NCBI GenBank assembly: GCA_903904835.1
Contig: CAIVEI010000032.1
Location: forward strand, 62,001 to 126,000
DNA length: 64,000 nucleotides
Source: an uncultured Schlesneria sp.
GTDB taxonomy: Bacteria > Planctomycetota > Planctomycetia > Planctomycetales > Planctomycetaceae
Direction: 5' to 3'
The translations under genes and the position numbers were made by a program. How positions within the stretch are numbered: the stretch's first letter is position 1; each line of letters opens with the position of its first letter. The notes under the pieces were generated by a model. That model worked only from the letters and a program-made list of their open reading frames with translations, searched no databases and was not told the DNA's origin. Below, in pieces: positions 10,137-20,111 of this stretch.

Positions 10137-10161
10137 ATCGGGGGTTTTCGAAAACTCCGAT
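10137..10161. repeat. Imperfect palindrome around TTTTCGAAAA
   Basis: A 25 bp inverted repeat centred on TTTTCGAAAA, with outer arms ATCGGGGG and CTCCGAT (one bulged base). It lies 90 bases past the stop of the minus-strand acyltransferase and 100 bases past the pseudogene. No T-run follows on either strand, so terminator function is doubtful. Confidence 0.3.
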
Positions 10162-10251
10162 TAACCCTATTTAATCAGCCAAAGGCAAAAGCGATAGACG
10201 TTAAAAATGATGTCGCTTGTAAATCGAGATTGAAGCGAGGATTCACATTGG

Positions 10252-12189
10252 CTAGTTTTTGATTGAAGCTAGCGCCTTCATGATTTCCGCTTTTATCCGT
10301 TGCCGTCCGATCGTGGCTCCGTATGTTGTCAGATGATCGTCGTCGAAGTAGATCACATTACGGCCATCCAAAACGAAAGCCTCTGAGTTTTCAACGTAGA
10401 TATCGTAAATCGGTATGATGTCAACACCCCGACGTGTGCTTGCGAGTTTCCGAATGAGGCTTCGCCCGGCATTCACCCTTTCCGTATTTCCGATTGGAAG
10501 GTATTGCTTGCGTCCATCCTCCGGTTTGAATCCTCGGAATATCAAATATTGCAACGCGTTGCGGTTTCCGACAACTGCAAGTTCGGGAGGCTGTTCCATC
10601 AAGAGCGTTCTCGAAGAATGCTGCTCAAGGAGATCCATTAAATCATTTGCATTTGCCTCTATGACATATTCCCATCTGGCACAGAGAATCGTAACGTCAG
10701 GTTTCCATGATTGAATTAGCTCGATTCGTGACTTATCATATAAGTACTTCTCCTCCGAAGTTACGTAGATGCTTCTCTGTGTCCTGCTTAACGGTAGCTT
10801 TATAAATGGGGGGACTGCATTCATTGTGATAATCGACACCTTAAGTTCGATCTCTTCAGCTACGGATCGGATTGTATCAGCCCACATTGCTCCATGAGAA
10901 TCCCCCAAAACAACGATTCGTGGGTTCGTGTTGTCCTGGTTCCCAATGATGATTCCACCGTTTCGATAAGCGTCAAGTGCGGAATCTCGCTTTGGAACCT
11001 CCATCGTGGAAAACATCGTTTCAACCCTGTCATTTCTCAAAATGCGCGGCCTTGAATCATAATAGCGTGCGTAAGAATGTTGTTTTTCAAAAGCGGACGC
11101 GTCGTAGTAAGGTAATGAGGATCTCACGAAGGCGCACAACCCGAGCGTTAATATGTATGCGGCGGAAATCGCCGGAATGTTTCCTTCACGCCGCCGCATT
11201 GGTGTTTCAACGAAGTAATAGGAGACGAGCGAAAGTAAATAGATTGGAGCCAAAAGAATCAACGTTCGCACACCGACGCCGAATTGTTTCGCATAGACCA
11301 GGACGGGCCAGTGCCACAGGTAGAGCGAGTACGAAAGTTGTCCAATATGAACAAATGTCTTATGAGATAAAAGGAGTCGACACACGCGATTTTGACTGAA
11401 TGCAATAACCAGAGCCGTACCAAGAACACTGAATACAATTCCTGCGTTTAAAGTCGGCAGGCAGATAAATGACCAGATGACCATTGAGAGCCCTGAAACG
11501 CCCAGCGCCGAGGACAAGAGAGGTTGTATCCGTTTAACAGGATCGTTTTGTAGAACCAGTGAGACGTAACAGCCGGTTGCAAGCTCCCAGGCCCTGGTCG
11601 GTAGAAAATAGAATGTTGCGACTCGGTAAGACCTGGAACCATACAAGAAAAGCAACATACTCGAAACCAAGACGGCTAGTGTCAGCCCATTTAGCCACTG
11701 CGGTCGTAAGCGGTAAACAACGGCAAAAAAAACTGGAAAAGCGAAATAGAACTGCTCCTCAACCGACAACGACCATGTATGTAAAAATGGAGACTCTTCT
11801 GCTTGTGGATGCCAATAGTCGCCTGCGTCGCGCCAAAAATAGAAATTCGCATAAGAGAAAAGGGCTGCTCTGGCTTGCTTCGCGATTACAGGCCTGTCAG
11901 CTCTGAATCCGAAGAGTTGGGCGAAGAATAACGTCGTCGCAGTCACCAGGATCAGCGCGGGTAGAATTCGCCGTATTCGTCGAGCCCAGAAGTCACGGAA
12001 GGAGAATGTTTGAGTTTCTAGGTCATTTTTCAATCGCGTCGTGATGAGATATCCTGAAATCACGAAAAATACATCGACGCCGGCAAATCCGCCGGGAATC
12101 CATTGGTAATTCATGTGAAACAGGATTACGGCGACGACTGCAAATGCTCTCAGCCCGTCGATTTCGGGCCGATATGTGAGAGGTGACAC
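10252..12189 (-). CDS. OafA/YrhL-type acyltransferase with C-terminal SGNH domain
   Basis: 645 residues from the preferred start. An N-terminal acyltransferase_3 membrane domain (~ten hydrophobic helices, to ~360) opens with YRPEIDGLRA and includes a conserved His (LFHMNY, ~25) and FFVISGYLI. It is followed by a periplasmic SGNH hydrolase-like domain with GDSH at ~429-432 and a late FDDDH near 626. Such proteins move an acetyl or other acyl group from the cytoplasm onto lipopolysaccharide or other surface glycans. The chosen start is a GTG at 12189, with AAAGGG upstream and YRPEIDG six residues in, as in the family. An in-frame ATG at 12303 adds ~38 residues and cannot be excluded. It sits downstream of the GT39-like gene on the same strand. 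Confidence 0.87.
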   Translation of the reverse strand: MSPLTYRPEIDGLRAFAVVAVILFHMNYQWIPGGFAGVDVFFVISGYLITTRLKNDLETQTFSFRDFWARRIRRILPALILVTATTLFFAQLFGFRADRPVIAKQARAALFSYANFYFWRDAGDYWHPQAEESPFLHTWSLSVEEQFYFAFPVFFAVVYRLRPQWLNGLTLAVLVSSMLLFLYGSRSYRVATFYFLPTRAWELATGCYVSLVLQNDPVKRIQPLLSSALGVSGLSMVIWSFICLPTLNAGIVFSVLGTALVIAFSQNRVCRLLLSHKTFVHIGQLSYSLYLWHWPVLVYAKQFGVGVRTLILLAPIYLLSLVSYYFVETPMRRREGNIPAISAAYILTLGLCAFVRSSLPYYDASAFEKQHSYARYYDSRPRILRNDRVETMFSTMEVPKRDSALDAYRNGGIIIGNQDNTNPRIVVLGDSHGAMWADTIRSVAEEIELKVSIITMNAVPPFIKLPLSRTQRSIYVTSEEKYLYDKSRIELIQSWKPDVTILCARWEYVIEANANDLMDLLEQHSSRTLLMEQPPELAVVGNRNALQYLIFRGFKPEDGRKQYLPIGNTERVNAGRSLIRKLASTRRGVDIIPIYDIYVENSEAFVLDGRNVIYFDDDHLTTYGATIGRQRIKAEIMKALASIKN

Positions 12190-12360
12190 GACTACGCCCT
12201 TTCTTGGAATCGTTATTTCGAAGCCATTGCTGATGGATTTAACTGCTGACGCAATGCTCGTCGCCCTTAAGAGCGTTATGAAACGCGATCGGGCGATGAA
12301 CATTCGCAAGTGATGACGAATCGAACAATTGCTTTGTTTTCCTGTTGTTTACGTCGCCTA

Positions 12361-14127
12361 TTATTGCCGAATAGGGAGCACAACCTTTCCGAGGACCCGC
12401 TGCGGAAGATCGAAGCAGTCACCCTGGTCAGCGTCTTCTCGAAACCGACTGACGATTCGGTAAACGTTCAACTGGTGCAGTTGATCCGCCGGTTGGGAAA
12501 AACTGCGTACCAATTCAACCTCATCCGACTTCACGAATTCACGCAAGTTTTCAGGAAGTGTGAAAGCCAATTTATCGATCGGAGTTTCCACAGCCAGCCA
12601 GCGTGGACCAGCGGATAAGATTATTTCTTGCGTTGTCGTGAGATCGGGCTGGGGTTGTTTTCCCAACCCAAACAAATTTCGCAAGCTCACCATTTGACGG
12701 CGATATCCAGGGTCATGAGCGCAAAGGTGGAAAGTGTAAACTCCTTGCATCCGACCGTGGTAAAGAACCGGCTCGCATGGGGCAATCTGTTCGAGAAAGG
12801 CCGTACATTCCCTTAAAGATCGCACAGACGGTATCGGTTCAGAATGGTCAAAAACAAAGATCGTCACGGCAAATATTACCACAAGCATGGAAAACACAGT
12901 CTGCCACGAGCGCGTTCGATTGGTTGATGAGGCTTCCGTAGGAGCGACAGAAGCGGGTTCACTGGGAAGTTGCACCGATCGGGCTGTGTCCGACAGATTG
13001 CCTAGAGGTAGATCGCGTCGGCGACCGGTAAAAACTCTGCAAAGTCCATCGGTGATTCCAATGATGGCTATGGCGATTAACCCCGTCAGCGCCGGGCAGC
13101 AAACCAGGAGATATCTGGCGTCCTTGGCCCACAGAAGTGAGAGGAACAGATATGGGACGGTTGCCCAGATCAAAAGCAGGGTCGTTGCTTTACGGAACCG
13201 AGGTCGCATCAATCCTATCATCAGTCCGGCGGAAGCACCGACGAGTACCGGAATACCGACAAGTGGAACCACAAAGTGTCGGGCGTAGTAACTCATGTTT
13301 CCGATGTAATTAAACGACGCAGGATTGAGGGAGGGGGCGGTAGGGTCTCTGGTAAGTTGGGCGAATTGTCCTGGCCCCCATCGATAGAGCATTACCGCAG
13401 CCGGCAGCAGAAATAACACCACCCAAAAGGCCGCGAACCACGTATAGGATCGAAATAGAATCTGCCAGCGCCTCAAAGCGAGCATCCAGACTGCTCCGAC
13501 CAGCACCACGACACCAATCAGCGGGTGAGTGAGAATTCCCAAACTGGCTAACAGGCAGGCGAGCCATAGATGATGACGTGCGGATCTTTCGTCAATCGAC
13601 TCGAAGGCTCTCAAGACATGGTAGAGACTGCCTATTCCAAACATCAGCGCTGGGATGTTGGTCATGATTGCGTGCGACCATGTAACGACGCCGGGAGTCA
13701 GCAACAATAAACCCGCCGCAGCCCCAGCGTCTGGTTCAATCCATCGTCGCAGCCACGCGAGAGCGTAAAGTCCCGTACCCAGCAAGCAGAGCAACACAAC
13801 TCCTTTGGCTGCCTCGGTTGATGGTCCGTACAGCAGAAATGCAGCAGCCTCAAGCAGATAAAACACTGGGGGATATGCGTTCGGACAAATGGTTGGATAC
13901 CGGGCATAATATCTTCGGGTAAACTCCAGCGGATTTTCCCTGCACTGGGTTAAAAAATCACGGTAAAACAATCCCGTGATCGCATGTGCCGGTGCGTCTG
14001 TCTGGAACCATAGGCCATCACTGGACCAATGCGTCCAGCAGGTCACTGACCAGCAGAGGAGTAGAACGCATAACTGGAGTGCGAATTGTCGGGAGATCCC
14101 GACCAGCGAGGAGAATATGCGACTCAT
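12361..14127 (-). CDS. GT39/ArnT-like membrane glycosyltransferase
   Basis: 588 residues from the ATG at 14127. It has about ten to twelve hydrophobic helices. The first periplasmic loop carries DAPAHAITGLFYRDF and the motif NAYPPVFYLLEAA, as in GT-C enzymes of the PMT/ArnT (GT39) superfamily that use polyprenyl-phosphate sugars; the acidic residue of the first loop (DAP) is the likely catalytic one. A polar cytoplasmic-type segment with SNRTRS is followed by one more helix and a soluble C-terminus of ~130 residues. The acceptor is unknown; context suggests a surface glycan or protein. An in-frame start at 14310 would add 61 residues, and neither start has a convincing ribosome site. It is followed by the acyltransferase. 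Confidence 0.75.
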   Translation of the reverse strand: MSRIFSSLVGISRQFALQLCVLLLCWSVTCWTHWSSDGLWFQTDAPAHAITGLFYRDFLTQCRENPLEFTRRYYARYPTICPNAYPPVFYLLEAAAFLLYGPSTEAAKGVVLLCLLGTGLYALAWLRRWIEPDAGAAAGLLLLTPGVVTWSHAIMTNIPALMFGIGSLYHVLRAFESIDERSARHHLWLACLLASLGILTHPLIGVVVLVGAVWMLALRRWQILFRSYTWFAAFWVVLFLLPAAVMLYRWGPGQFAQLTRDPTAPSLNPASFNYIGNMSYYARHFVVPLVGIPVLVGASAGLMIGLMRPRFRKATTLLLIWATVPYLFLSLLWAKDARYLLVCCPALTGLIAIAIIGITDGLCRVFTGRRRDLPLGNLSDTARSVQLPSEPASVAPTEASSTNRTRSWQTVFSMLVVIFAVTIFVFDHSEPIPSVRSLRECTAFLEQIAPCEPVLYHGRMQGVYTFHLCAHDPGYRRQMVSLRNLFGLGKQPQPDLTTTQEIILSAGPRWLAVETPIDKLAFTLPENLREFVKSDEVELVRSFSQPADQLHQLNVYRIVSRFREDADQGDCFDLPQRVLGKVVLPIRQ

Positions 14128-14643
14128 TTGAATTGAAACCGTGCGTTGAATCGCTGCAAAATCGCGACCGAAAGCAGATTGCAGCACTTGGTGAGCCGCC
14201 TTAGTCGGTTCGCCAGGAGTTCCCGCTCCATAAACCCATGAAGCTTTGGAAACACGTACAACGCCAAGTTCCTCAAGAGCACGAAAAATTCTCGAAAGCT
14301 TTGCATACAAATTCCGAAAACCGAAACTCGCGTTCGTTTTTCTGCAAATCTAGAATTCTTCGCAGCGTGCGTTTGATTCCAGTTGATCTTCAAGATATTG
14401 TCAAGCTCGCCAAACGTCATTGGTTTTTTGATTCCTCGACGAACGTGACTGCTTAACAGAGAACATCATAAGTCAACAACATGCAATGACATCGTTCATT
14501 GGCAATTTCCCCGTTTTTTTTGCAACAAATGTTTAAAACTTTCCGACTCATGATGTTTTTAATCCGTTAAATTGATGCTTGCTAATCCGAACAAGGGTAC
14601 GATTACATGGATGTGATTGTCCGCAGAAAAAAGACCTGCCTTC
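14128..14643. promoter_or_regulatory. Divergent intergenic region
   Basis: About 516 bp (333 bp if the GT39-like gene starts at 14310) between two divergent glycosyltransferases. It is A/T-rich towards 14460-14580 (runs such as CCCCGTTTTTTTTGC) and probably holds both promoters. No RNA gene or clear hairpin is seen. Confidence 0.3.
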
Positions 14644-15735
14644 ATGACCGAGTCGGTATCTTCTGAAAAGCGTTGTTCGGTGGCGGTTGTTATCCCCGTT
14701 TACAATGGTGGTGCTGCTTTTGAGCAATGCATCGCGAGTGTGTTGACCGCAAACCCTGCACCTGACGAGATCATCGTGGTCGACGACGGGAGTACAGATC
14801 ACTCGTGTAAGATTGCTCGGCGAGAGGGGATTCGGCTGATTCATACTGGCCGCCAGCAGGGGCCTGCAGTTGCTCGCAATCTCGGTGTTAAGTCTGCCGA
14901 AAGCGATTGGATTTTTTTTATTGATGCGGATGTGACGATCAACCCTAATACGGTCGAGATACTGAAAAGCAAGATTGCGAATGATCAGACGGTCGACGCT
15001 CTGATTGGATCATATGACAACTCGCCAGGTGCTCCAAATCTCTTGTCGCAGTACAAGAATCTGCTGCATCATTATACGCACCAGCAGTCGTCGTCAGAGG
15101 GGTTTACATTCTGGGGTGCATGTGGTGCCATTCGACGAAATGTGTTTCTGGAGCAGGGGGGATTTGATGAAAGTTACCTCCGTCCCAGCATTGAAGATAT
15201 TGAACTTGGCTATCGGCTTAATGCCGCGAATTACAAAATTGCCGTTTACCATGATCTGCAGGTTAAGCACCTGAAGCGCTGGGATTCTGCATCGTTGCTT
15301 CGCACAGACGTTTTTCAGAGGGCGATCCCCTGGAGTAAACTCCTGTTGAAGTACGGGCAAATGAAAAATTCGCTAAACCTCAGCCACTGGTGTCGGGCGC
15401 GTGTTGCGGTGAGCGGACTGATTGTGTTGTTTGCCACGCTGGGGATCGTCTGGCCAGGCATGTTATGGGCTGCTGCTGGATTGGTGGTCAGTTTATTGAT
15501 CCTTGACTTCCCCGTCCTTAACTGGTTTCGTCGCGAACGCGGACTGTTTTTTGCCATACGAATTATCCCTTGGCATTGGTTCAGTCATTTTTATTCCGGG
15601 ATTGCGTTTGCCGCTGTCCTCGCTGATCAACAGTTGATGAAGTTGAACGGCACAATCCTGCCGGAAGCAACTGCATCGACCGTCGCTGTGGCAAGTTCTT
15701 CGTTGAATACAGAGGGAAGTGAGAGCATCTCGTAG
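14644..15735 (+). CDS. Family 2 glycosyltransferase with C-terminal membrane helices
   Basis: 363 residues. The N-terminal GT-A domain contains VAVVIPVYNGG, EIIVVDDGSTD, the DxD-type motif FIDADV near residue 100, and a late SIEDIELGYR that serves as the ED acceptor/base motif. Two or three hydrophobic helices follow at ~250-320 (VSGLIVLFATLGI, GLVVSLLILDF), so the protein is probably anchored at the inner face of the membrane. It transfers a sugar from a nucleotide donor to a lipid-linked glycan; donor and acceptor are unknown. The ATG at 14644 places the first strand at the usual distance; an upstream in-frame TTG at 14617 is possible. It is convergent with the flippase gene, with 5 bases between stops. 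Confidence 0.88.
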   Translation: MTESVSSEKRCSVAVVIPVYNGGAAFEQCIASVLTANPAPDEIIVVDDGSTDHSCKIARREGIRLIHTGRQQGPAVARNLGVKSAESDWIFFIDADVTINPNTVEILKSKIANDQTVDALIGSYDNSPGAPNLLSQYKNLLHHYTHQQSSSEGFTFWGACGAIRRNVFLEQGGFDESYLRPSIEDIELGYRLNAANYKIAVYHDLQVKHLKRWDSASLLRTDVFQRAIPWSKLLLKYGQMKNSLNLSHWCRARVAVSGLIVLFATLGIVWPGMLWAAAGLVVSLLILDFPVLNWFRRERGLFFAIRIIPWHWFSHFYSGIAFAAVLADQQLMKLNGTILPEATASTVAVASSSLNTEGSESIS

Positions 15736-15740
15736 TCAGG

Positions 15741-17201
15741 CTAATGTCGAAATGGGATTCGTCCTATGGGGAAAAGCGATCTGGCTGCGGCGCGTTCGCC
15801 TGCTGAAAACTCGCCGAACAAAACAAGAGCCAGCAAGGCGAAAAAGAAAGCCGCAGGCAATTTCAGAAGTAGCAACGCGCCTGGTGCGGGTAGAAGCACG
15901 GTCAAGGTGCCAGCGAGCGCCGCCACTATGACCGCTCGCATGAACGTGGCAGGCGAGGGGAGGATTCCCCAGTAAAGCTGAACGACGACAAACTGAGCTA
16001 AAACAGCAAGTGAGGCCCCGACAGTCGTAACGATCGCTGCCCCTGTCGGTCCCAGCGTGGGGACAGCCAGGTAATGCCCAAGCATGGCCAGCGGAACCAG
16101 AGGCAATGTGAGTTTGAGCACCAGGTCGGCCCGGCCGACGGCAGTCAAAACGCAAGACGTTACGGTCATCAACATCATGGCCGACGAACTGAAAATCAAG
16201 AGTGACAAGGTTGTCGCCGCCGGAGCGAATGCCGGACCGAAGATCAGACGAGTGATTTCGGCGGCACTACCGGCAATGATCGCGGGTAGTGGCATCGTCA
16301 GCACTGCGGCGCGAAGTGTGTCGCGTGCCAGGCCGCGAGCCCCTTCCACATTCCCCTGACTCAATTCCCGACCGAGCATCGAAAGGAATACCGGCCCGAA
16401 TGACAGTGAGATGAGACTGGGGAGCATCGCCAGGTTTTGCGCTGCGCCGTACCATCCCGCCTGTTCCGATGTACCACCGAATGCCTTAAGTGCCAATAGA
16501 TCCAGTTTCTCAAACACCCGTAAGCTCAGGCCTGCGACGAAGAGCGGAACGGCAAACGCCCAGAGCTTTTGCATCGGAGCGCACGGGCCGATAAATGCAG
16601 GGCTTATGTAGTAGCGGCAGATCAACAACTCGGCAAGCGTCGCGCCGATCACTGCCATCGCGGCGCCGGACGTACTGAGGCCGGCCCCAACGAATAATAA
16701 AATCAAACCGAGTCGGACCAGCCAGCGTCCAGCGACCGAGGCGGCTCTGCCGTTGAACTCCCCTTTTCCGGCAAGTATGTTGCGATGAGCTTGAGCCACA
16801 CTAAAGATCGGGATTCCAACCGCCATCAGTTGTATCAATCGGGTGAGTCCCGGTTCATCCAGTATCGTCTCCAGCGGGACGGCCGCCAGCCCTACTACAA
16901 TTGCCGCTGCGATGCCCAGGATCAGATGCCAGCGAACCAATGCCGTTCCAACAGGCCTCCAGTCGGTTGTTTCGCTGACAAACTTGATCGACGCACGTGC
17001 CAGTACCGACGCGACGCTCCATTCAACCCAGGCGACGATCGTCCCAGACAGGGTCAGCAAGCCGTAATCACTGGTCCCAAGCTTTCGTGAGAGGATGCCT
17101 GCGGTGATAAGCCCGGTTGGCACCGCCAGTGCCTCGGCCAGAAAAACCCACGAGGAACCGCTCAGCAAGCCACGGATCAAGGGGGTTGGACGCGAACTCA
17201 T
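15741..17201 (-). CDS. Polysaccharide (Wzx-type) flippase
   Basis: 486 residues with about twelve to fourteen hydrophobic helices in the MOP/polysaccharide-transporter pattern. It opens with a short polar N-terminus and LLSGSSWVFLAEALAVPTGLITAGILSRKLG, the family's first helix, followed by DYGLLTL. It is expected to flip undecaprenyl-linked glycan units across the inner membrane. It lies 70 bases downstream of the UDP-galactopyranose-mutase-like gene on the same strand, probably in one transcript. No companion Wzy polymerase is recognised in the window, although the GT39-like protein could be confused with one. Confidence 0.85.
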   Translation of the reverse strand: MSSRPTPLIRGLLSGSSWVFLAEALAVPTGLITAGILSRKLGTSDYGLLTLSGTIVAWVEWSVASVLARASIKFVSETTDWRPVGTALVRWHLILGIAAAIVVGLAAVPLETILDEPGLTRLIQLMAVGIPIFSVAQAHRNILAGKGEFNGRAASVAGRWLVRLGLILLFVGAGLSTSGAAMAVIGATLAELLICRYYISPAFIGPCAPMQKLWAFAVPLFVAGLSLRVFEKLDLLALKAFGGTSEQAGWYGAAQNLAMLPSLISLSFGPVFLSMLGRELSQGNVEGARGLARDTLRAAVLTMPLPAIIAGSAAEITRLIFGPAFAPAATTLSLLIFSSSAMMLMTVTSCVLTAVGRADLVLKLTLPLVPLAMLGHYLAVPTLGPTGAAIVTTVGASLAVLAQFVVVQLYWGILPSPATFMRAVIVAALAGTLTVLLPAPGALLLLKLPAAFFFALLALVLFGEFSAGERAAARSLFPIGRIPFRH

Positions 17202-17271
17202 GGCGAAGTCGATTTCTCACTCGGCGTTCATTTTGAACTTGCGTCGAAAACTGCAGAAAACGAGACGCGTG

Positions 17272-18810
17272 TCAATTTGACGACTCGAGATGTGCTCTCG
17301 TTTTTTCCAATGCCGACGACTTTCCGTTGCTCGAGTCTCCCGCCCCTTGCTGCGGCGGCAACGATGCCCCGTCCTTATTACTGGTTTGGAAGTCCTCGTG
17401 GTACGATCTTTCTGTATTGACATCCCAGAGGTCGTGGTGTTCGCCCAGGATATTCCTGACAGCCAGGAACGCTGTCTGCATCGAATGATCCTGATTGTTG
17501 TATCGGTGCAGCCCGTTACGCCCGATCGTTTGCAGGTTCTCAATCGTTCCAAGATAATTCTTGATCACATCAACGTGGCGACGATACTCACCGTCGTAGA
17601 CCGGATAGGCCTTTTCCTGACGGACGACCACGCCGTCGCGCACTTTGGTGATGTCTGCCAGGCCCAGCATTCCTAATTCTCGTGTGGCCAAAGCGATTAA
17701 CGCAGCGTCTGGCATTTCCCATAGATCGTCACCACGACTGCAAAAGTACTCCATGCCTAAGCCGCTCTCGCCCGCGTTGTGAACCATCGCAGCGCTCCAG
17801 TTGCCGAAGTTCTGAATCCGACCGACGCGAACTCCTGGTGTGTGAACATATAACCAATTGTCGGGGAAAAGATTCTCTTGTTCGACGAAAAGCCCGACGA
17901 TCAAGAAGTCGCGATACGCGAGTCCCCTGGCTGCTGCCAGAACGTCGTCGGGAGGTGCTGGCGATAGGCGAGAGATCAGGTCGTCGAGAGGCATGCTTGA
18001 CAGGACGTGGTTGACAGCTACGGTTCGTGTTTCTCCGTTTTGGCGGTAGACAACGCGGCTGACCTGTTTCCCGTCCAGCTCCAGTCTGATCGTCTCCGCC
18101 TGCATCAGCACCTGTCCCCCATGCTGCTCGACGAACTCGCCGCACTTTTCCCACAACATTCCCGGGCCCAGGCGTGGATAGTCAAACTCTTTAATCAGTG
18201 TTTTGGCCTCACCTCGCCCAGTCAACGCATTCAAAACGGCTGTTTTCAACGAGAGTCCGCGAATTCGTTGTGCGGCCCAGTCGGCGCGGATTTGGTTGCA
18301 GGGGATTCCCCAAACTTTCTCGGTATAGGTTTTAAAGAAGGTCAAATAGAGTCTTTTGCCGAAGCGGTTTATCACGTATTCCTCGAAGGTGTCCTCTTGT
18401 GGGCAGGGGAATGCCTTCCAGCGCAAGCAACTGAGGAAGATGCGAAGACTTTCGATCGGGCCCAAATTGATGAAGGCGTTGACCGCGACGAGAGGATACT
18501 CAAAAAATCGACCCTGGTAGAAGATTCTCGACTTGCGCGGGACCCGAAGGAAATCCTCACCAAGTACGTCGCGCCAAAAACTCTCGACTTCAGGAATTTT
18601 GGTGAAGAAGCGATGTCCGCCGATGTCGAGGCGGTTCCCGTTGTATTTCGCAGTACGGGCAATTCCTCCCAGTTGGTCCGATTTCTCAAGGACAATCGGC
18701 AGAATATTCTTCCGGACAAGTTCATGTGCGGCAGTCAGCCCGGCAGGTCCTCCACCGATGATGACCGTCGCGTCGAAATTTTGCTGAGCTGCATCGATTG
18801 CAGGTTGCAT
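17272..18810 (-). CDS. FAD-dependent oxidoreductase, UDP-galactopyranose mutase / protoporphyrinogen oxidase-like
   Basis: 512 residues. A GxGxxG dinucleotide fold (VIIGGGPAGLTAAHEL, ~16-31) is followed by LEKSDQLGGIARTAKYNGNRLDIGGHRFFTK, the second conserved block of the amine-oxidase/UGM superfamily. The C-terminal third has an FAD-contact region (GRNGLHRYNNQDHSMQTAF). Homologues in polysaccharide clusters are annotated as UDP-galactopyranose mutases or amine oxidase-like proteins; an aldopyranose-to-furanose role fits the island, but the sequence is too divergent to state it firmly. The last ~40 residues are polar, Ser/Gly/Gln-rich and probably disordered. The ATG is at 18810; the ribosome site is weak (GAAAG). 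The flippase gene follows. Confidence 0.75.
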   Translation of the reverse strand: MQPAIDAAQQNFDATVIIGGGPAGLTAAHELVRKNILPIVLEKSDQLGGIARTAKYNGNRLDIGGHRFFTKIPEVESFWRDVLGEDFLRVPRKSRIFYQGRFFEYPLVAVNAFINLGPIESLRIFLSCLRWKAFPCPQEDTFEEYVINRFGKRLYLTFFKTYTEKVWGIPCNQIRADWAAQRIRGLSLKTAVLNALTGRGEAKTLIKEFDYPRLGPGMLWEKCGEFVEQHGGQVLMQAETIRLELDGKQVSRVVYRQNGETRTVAVNHVLSSMPLDDLISRLSPAPPDDVLAAARGLAYRDFLIVGLFVEQENLFPDNWLYVHTPGVRVGRIQNFGNWSAAMVHNAGESGLGMEYFCSRGDDLWEMPDAALIALATRELGMLGLADITKVRDGVVVRQEKAYPVYDGEYRRHVDVIKNYLGTIENLQTIGRNGLHRYNNQDHSMQTAFLAVRNILGEHHDLWDVNTERSYHEDFQTSNKDGASLPPQQGAGDSSNGKSSALEKTRAHLESSN

Positions 18811-19199
18811 TAAGTACTTTCAACATTAGGCTTGCACAGACATTTCAAAGATGTCTATTGGAATCGAGCGATCTGTTTGCGGGTCGGCGCACCCTGAATA
18901 ACATCTCAACAGGGCTTTGGTGGCTTGTCAATTCGCGCCATCGTATCGGAAGTGAAAATTAATGAAAGCTCTTAGCTACTTGCGCAAGATCCAACAAATT
19001 CCGGTTACTGCGGATAATCGTTAGTGGTTTCCAGAGTTAATTAAGGAGCCGACAGCGACTTAAAACACCTTAAATTCCTTTCGGTATTTGGAGACGGATG
19101 TGGCAAATGAAAGCGGCATGCCGTTTCATCTGATTGGTGTCTCGCACAAGACCTCGATATGGCATTGATCAGTGGGGCAAACAACGCCTCGATTATTGG
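18811..19199. other. Non-coding gap with a bulged palindrome
   Basis: 389 bp upstream of the flavoprotein gene and downstream of a GT2 gene, both on minus. It should contain the promoter for the flavoprotein-flippase unit. At 19107-19129 a near-palindrome with core CGGCATGCCG and arms ATGAAAG/TTTCAT is visible. Nothing coding is seen. Confidence 0.3.
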
Positions 19200-20111
19200 T
19201 CAGCGGGAATCGTGTAAATTTCGACTATTGTACGATTCGTAAAGGAATCCAGCCGCATTGGACAATTGCCAGACAACCAGCAGCGGCAGGACCGGAATCC
19301 TCATGAAAAATGGTATTGTTCCTAAGGCGCCGGGAAGCCATCGATAGAACTGTGTATGCAATCGAGTATCGTTCTTCAAGCTTTGCGCGACGACTTGAGA
19401 TTGCTTTCGGTGATAATGGAAAGCGCCTTGGCCGTAACCGAAATGCTGCCGGCAAAATTTTTTGAGCGTCATGCTGTGCGCGTGTCCCATAACGGCATCG
19501 GGAACGAGCTTCAGTGGATTTCCAAGCTCGCGGCACCGAAAACATAAGTCCCGGTCCTCGGCTGCAGCTTTACGGAAACTCTCCGCATCGAAACCACCCA
19601 GGCATTGAAAGAGATCAGCCGGGATCGCCATGTTGTTCGACGCCAAAAGCAGAGCATCGTCATGGTTGCGATTGAAGAAGGCATAAACCATCATGTGGAT
19701 CACGTGATGGGCCGAGGCAAAAAGCTCGTTTGGCAATAAGTTTTTTGTTACCCCACCTACTAATGTGGGGTTTGCTTCCAGGGCTCGTTCGATCGCACAC
19801 AGCCAATCCGGTTCCGGGAGGCAATCATCATCCATAAACGCTAGAAATCGTCCACTCGCGGTCGCTGCACCGGCATTGCGTGCCCTCGCCGGACCGCTAT
19901 TCACCTGCCGAAGGAGCTTGATCTTCATCGCATCCCGAAATGGTTCAACAACGGAGTCAAGTGGTTCAGGACTACCGTCATCGACCACAATCACTTCAAA
20001 ACCGGATCGAGGAGGCACAAGCTTCGTCAGGGATTCGAGGCACCGAGCGATTTGAACCGGCCTGTCATACGTCGGAATGATTATTGAAAGACCGCATTCC
20101 CCTCGACTCAC
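19200..20111 (-). CDS. Family 2 glycosyltransferase
   Basis: 303 residues. The GT-A fold is shown by LSIIIPTYDRP, FEVIVVDDGSPEP and the metal-binding FMDDDCLPEPDW; AAAEDRDLCFRC supplies the later ED motif. One hydrophobic segment near 270-290 (IPFFMRIPVLPLLVVWQL) may tether it to the membrane. The start is a GTG at 20111 with AAAGGA eight to nine bases upstream, which decides it over later ATGs. The donor and acceptor cannot be told. It is divergent from the methyltransferase at 20495. Confidence 0.88.
   Translation of the reverse strand: MSRGECGLSIIIPTYDRPVQIARCLESLTKLVPPRSGFEVIVVDDGSPEPLDSVVEPFRDAMKIKLLRQVNSGPARARNAGAATASGRFLAFMDDDCLPEPDWLCAIERALEANPTLVGGVTKNLLPNELFASAHHVIHMMVYAFFNRNHDDALLLASNNMAIPADLFQCLGGFDAESFRKAAAEDRDLCFRCRELGNPLKLVPDAVMGHAHSMTLKKFCRQHFGYGQGAFHYHRKQSQVVAQSLKNDTRLHTQFYRWLPGALGTIPFFMRIPVLPLLVVWQLSNAAGFLYESYNSRNLHDSR

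Noticed and set aside
12310-12618. 102-codon frame on plus
   Set aside because: It overlaps the end of the GT39-like gene on the other strand and has no motif.
18007-18813. 268-codon open frame on plus
   Set aside because: It lies entirely antisense to the FAD-dependent oxidoreductase, whose motifs and length fit a known family; the plus frame has no recognisable domain.
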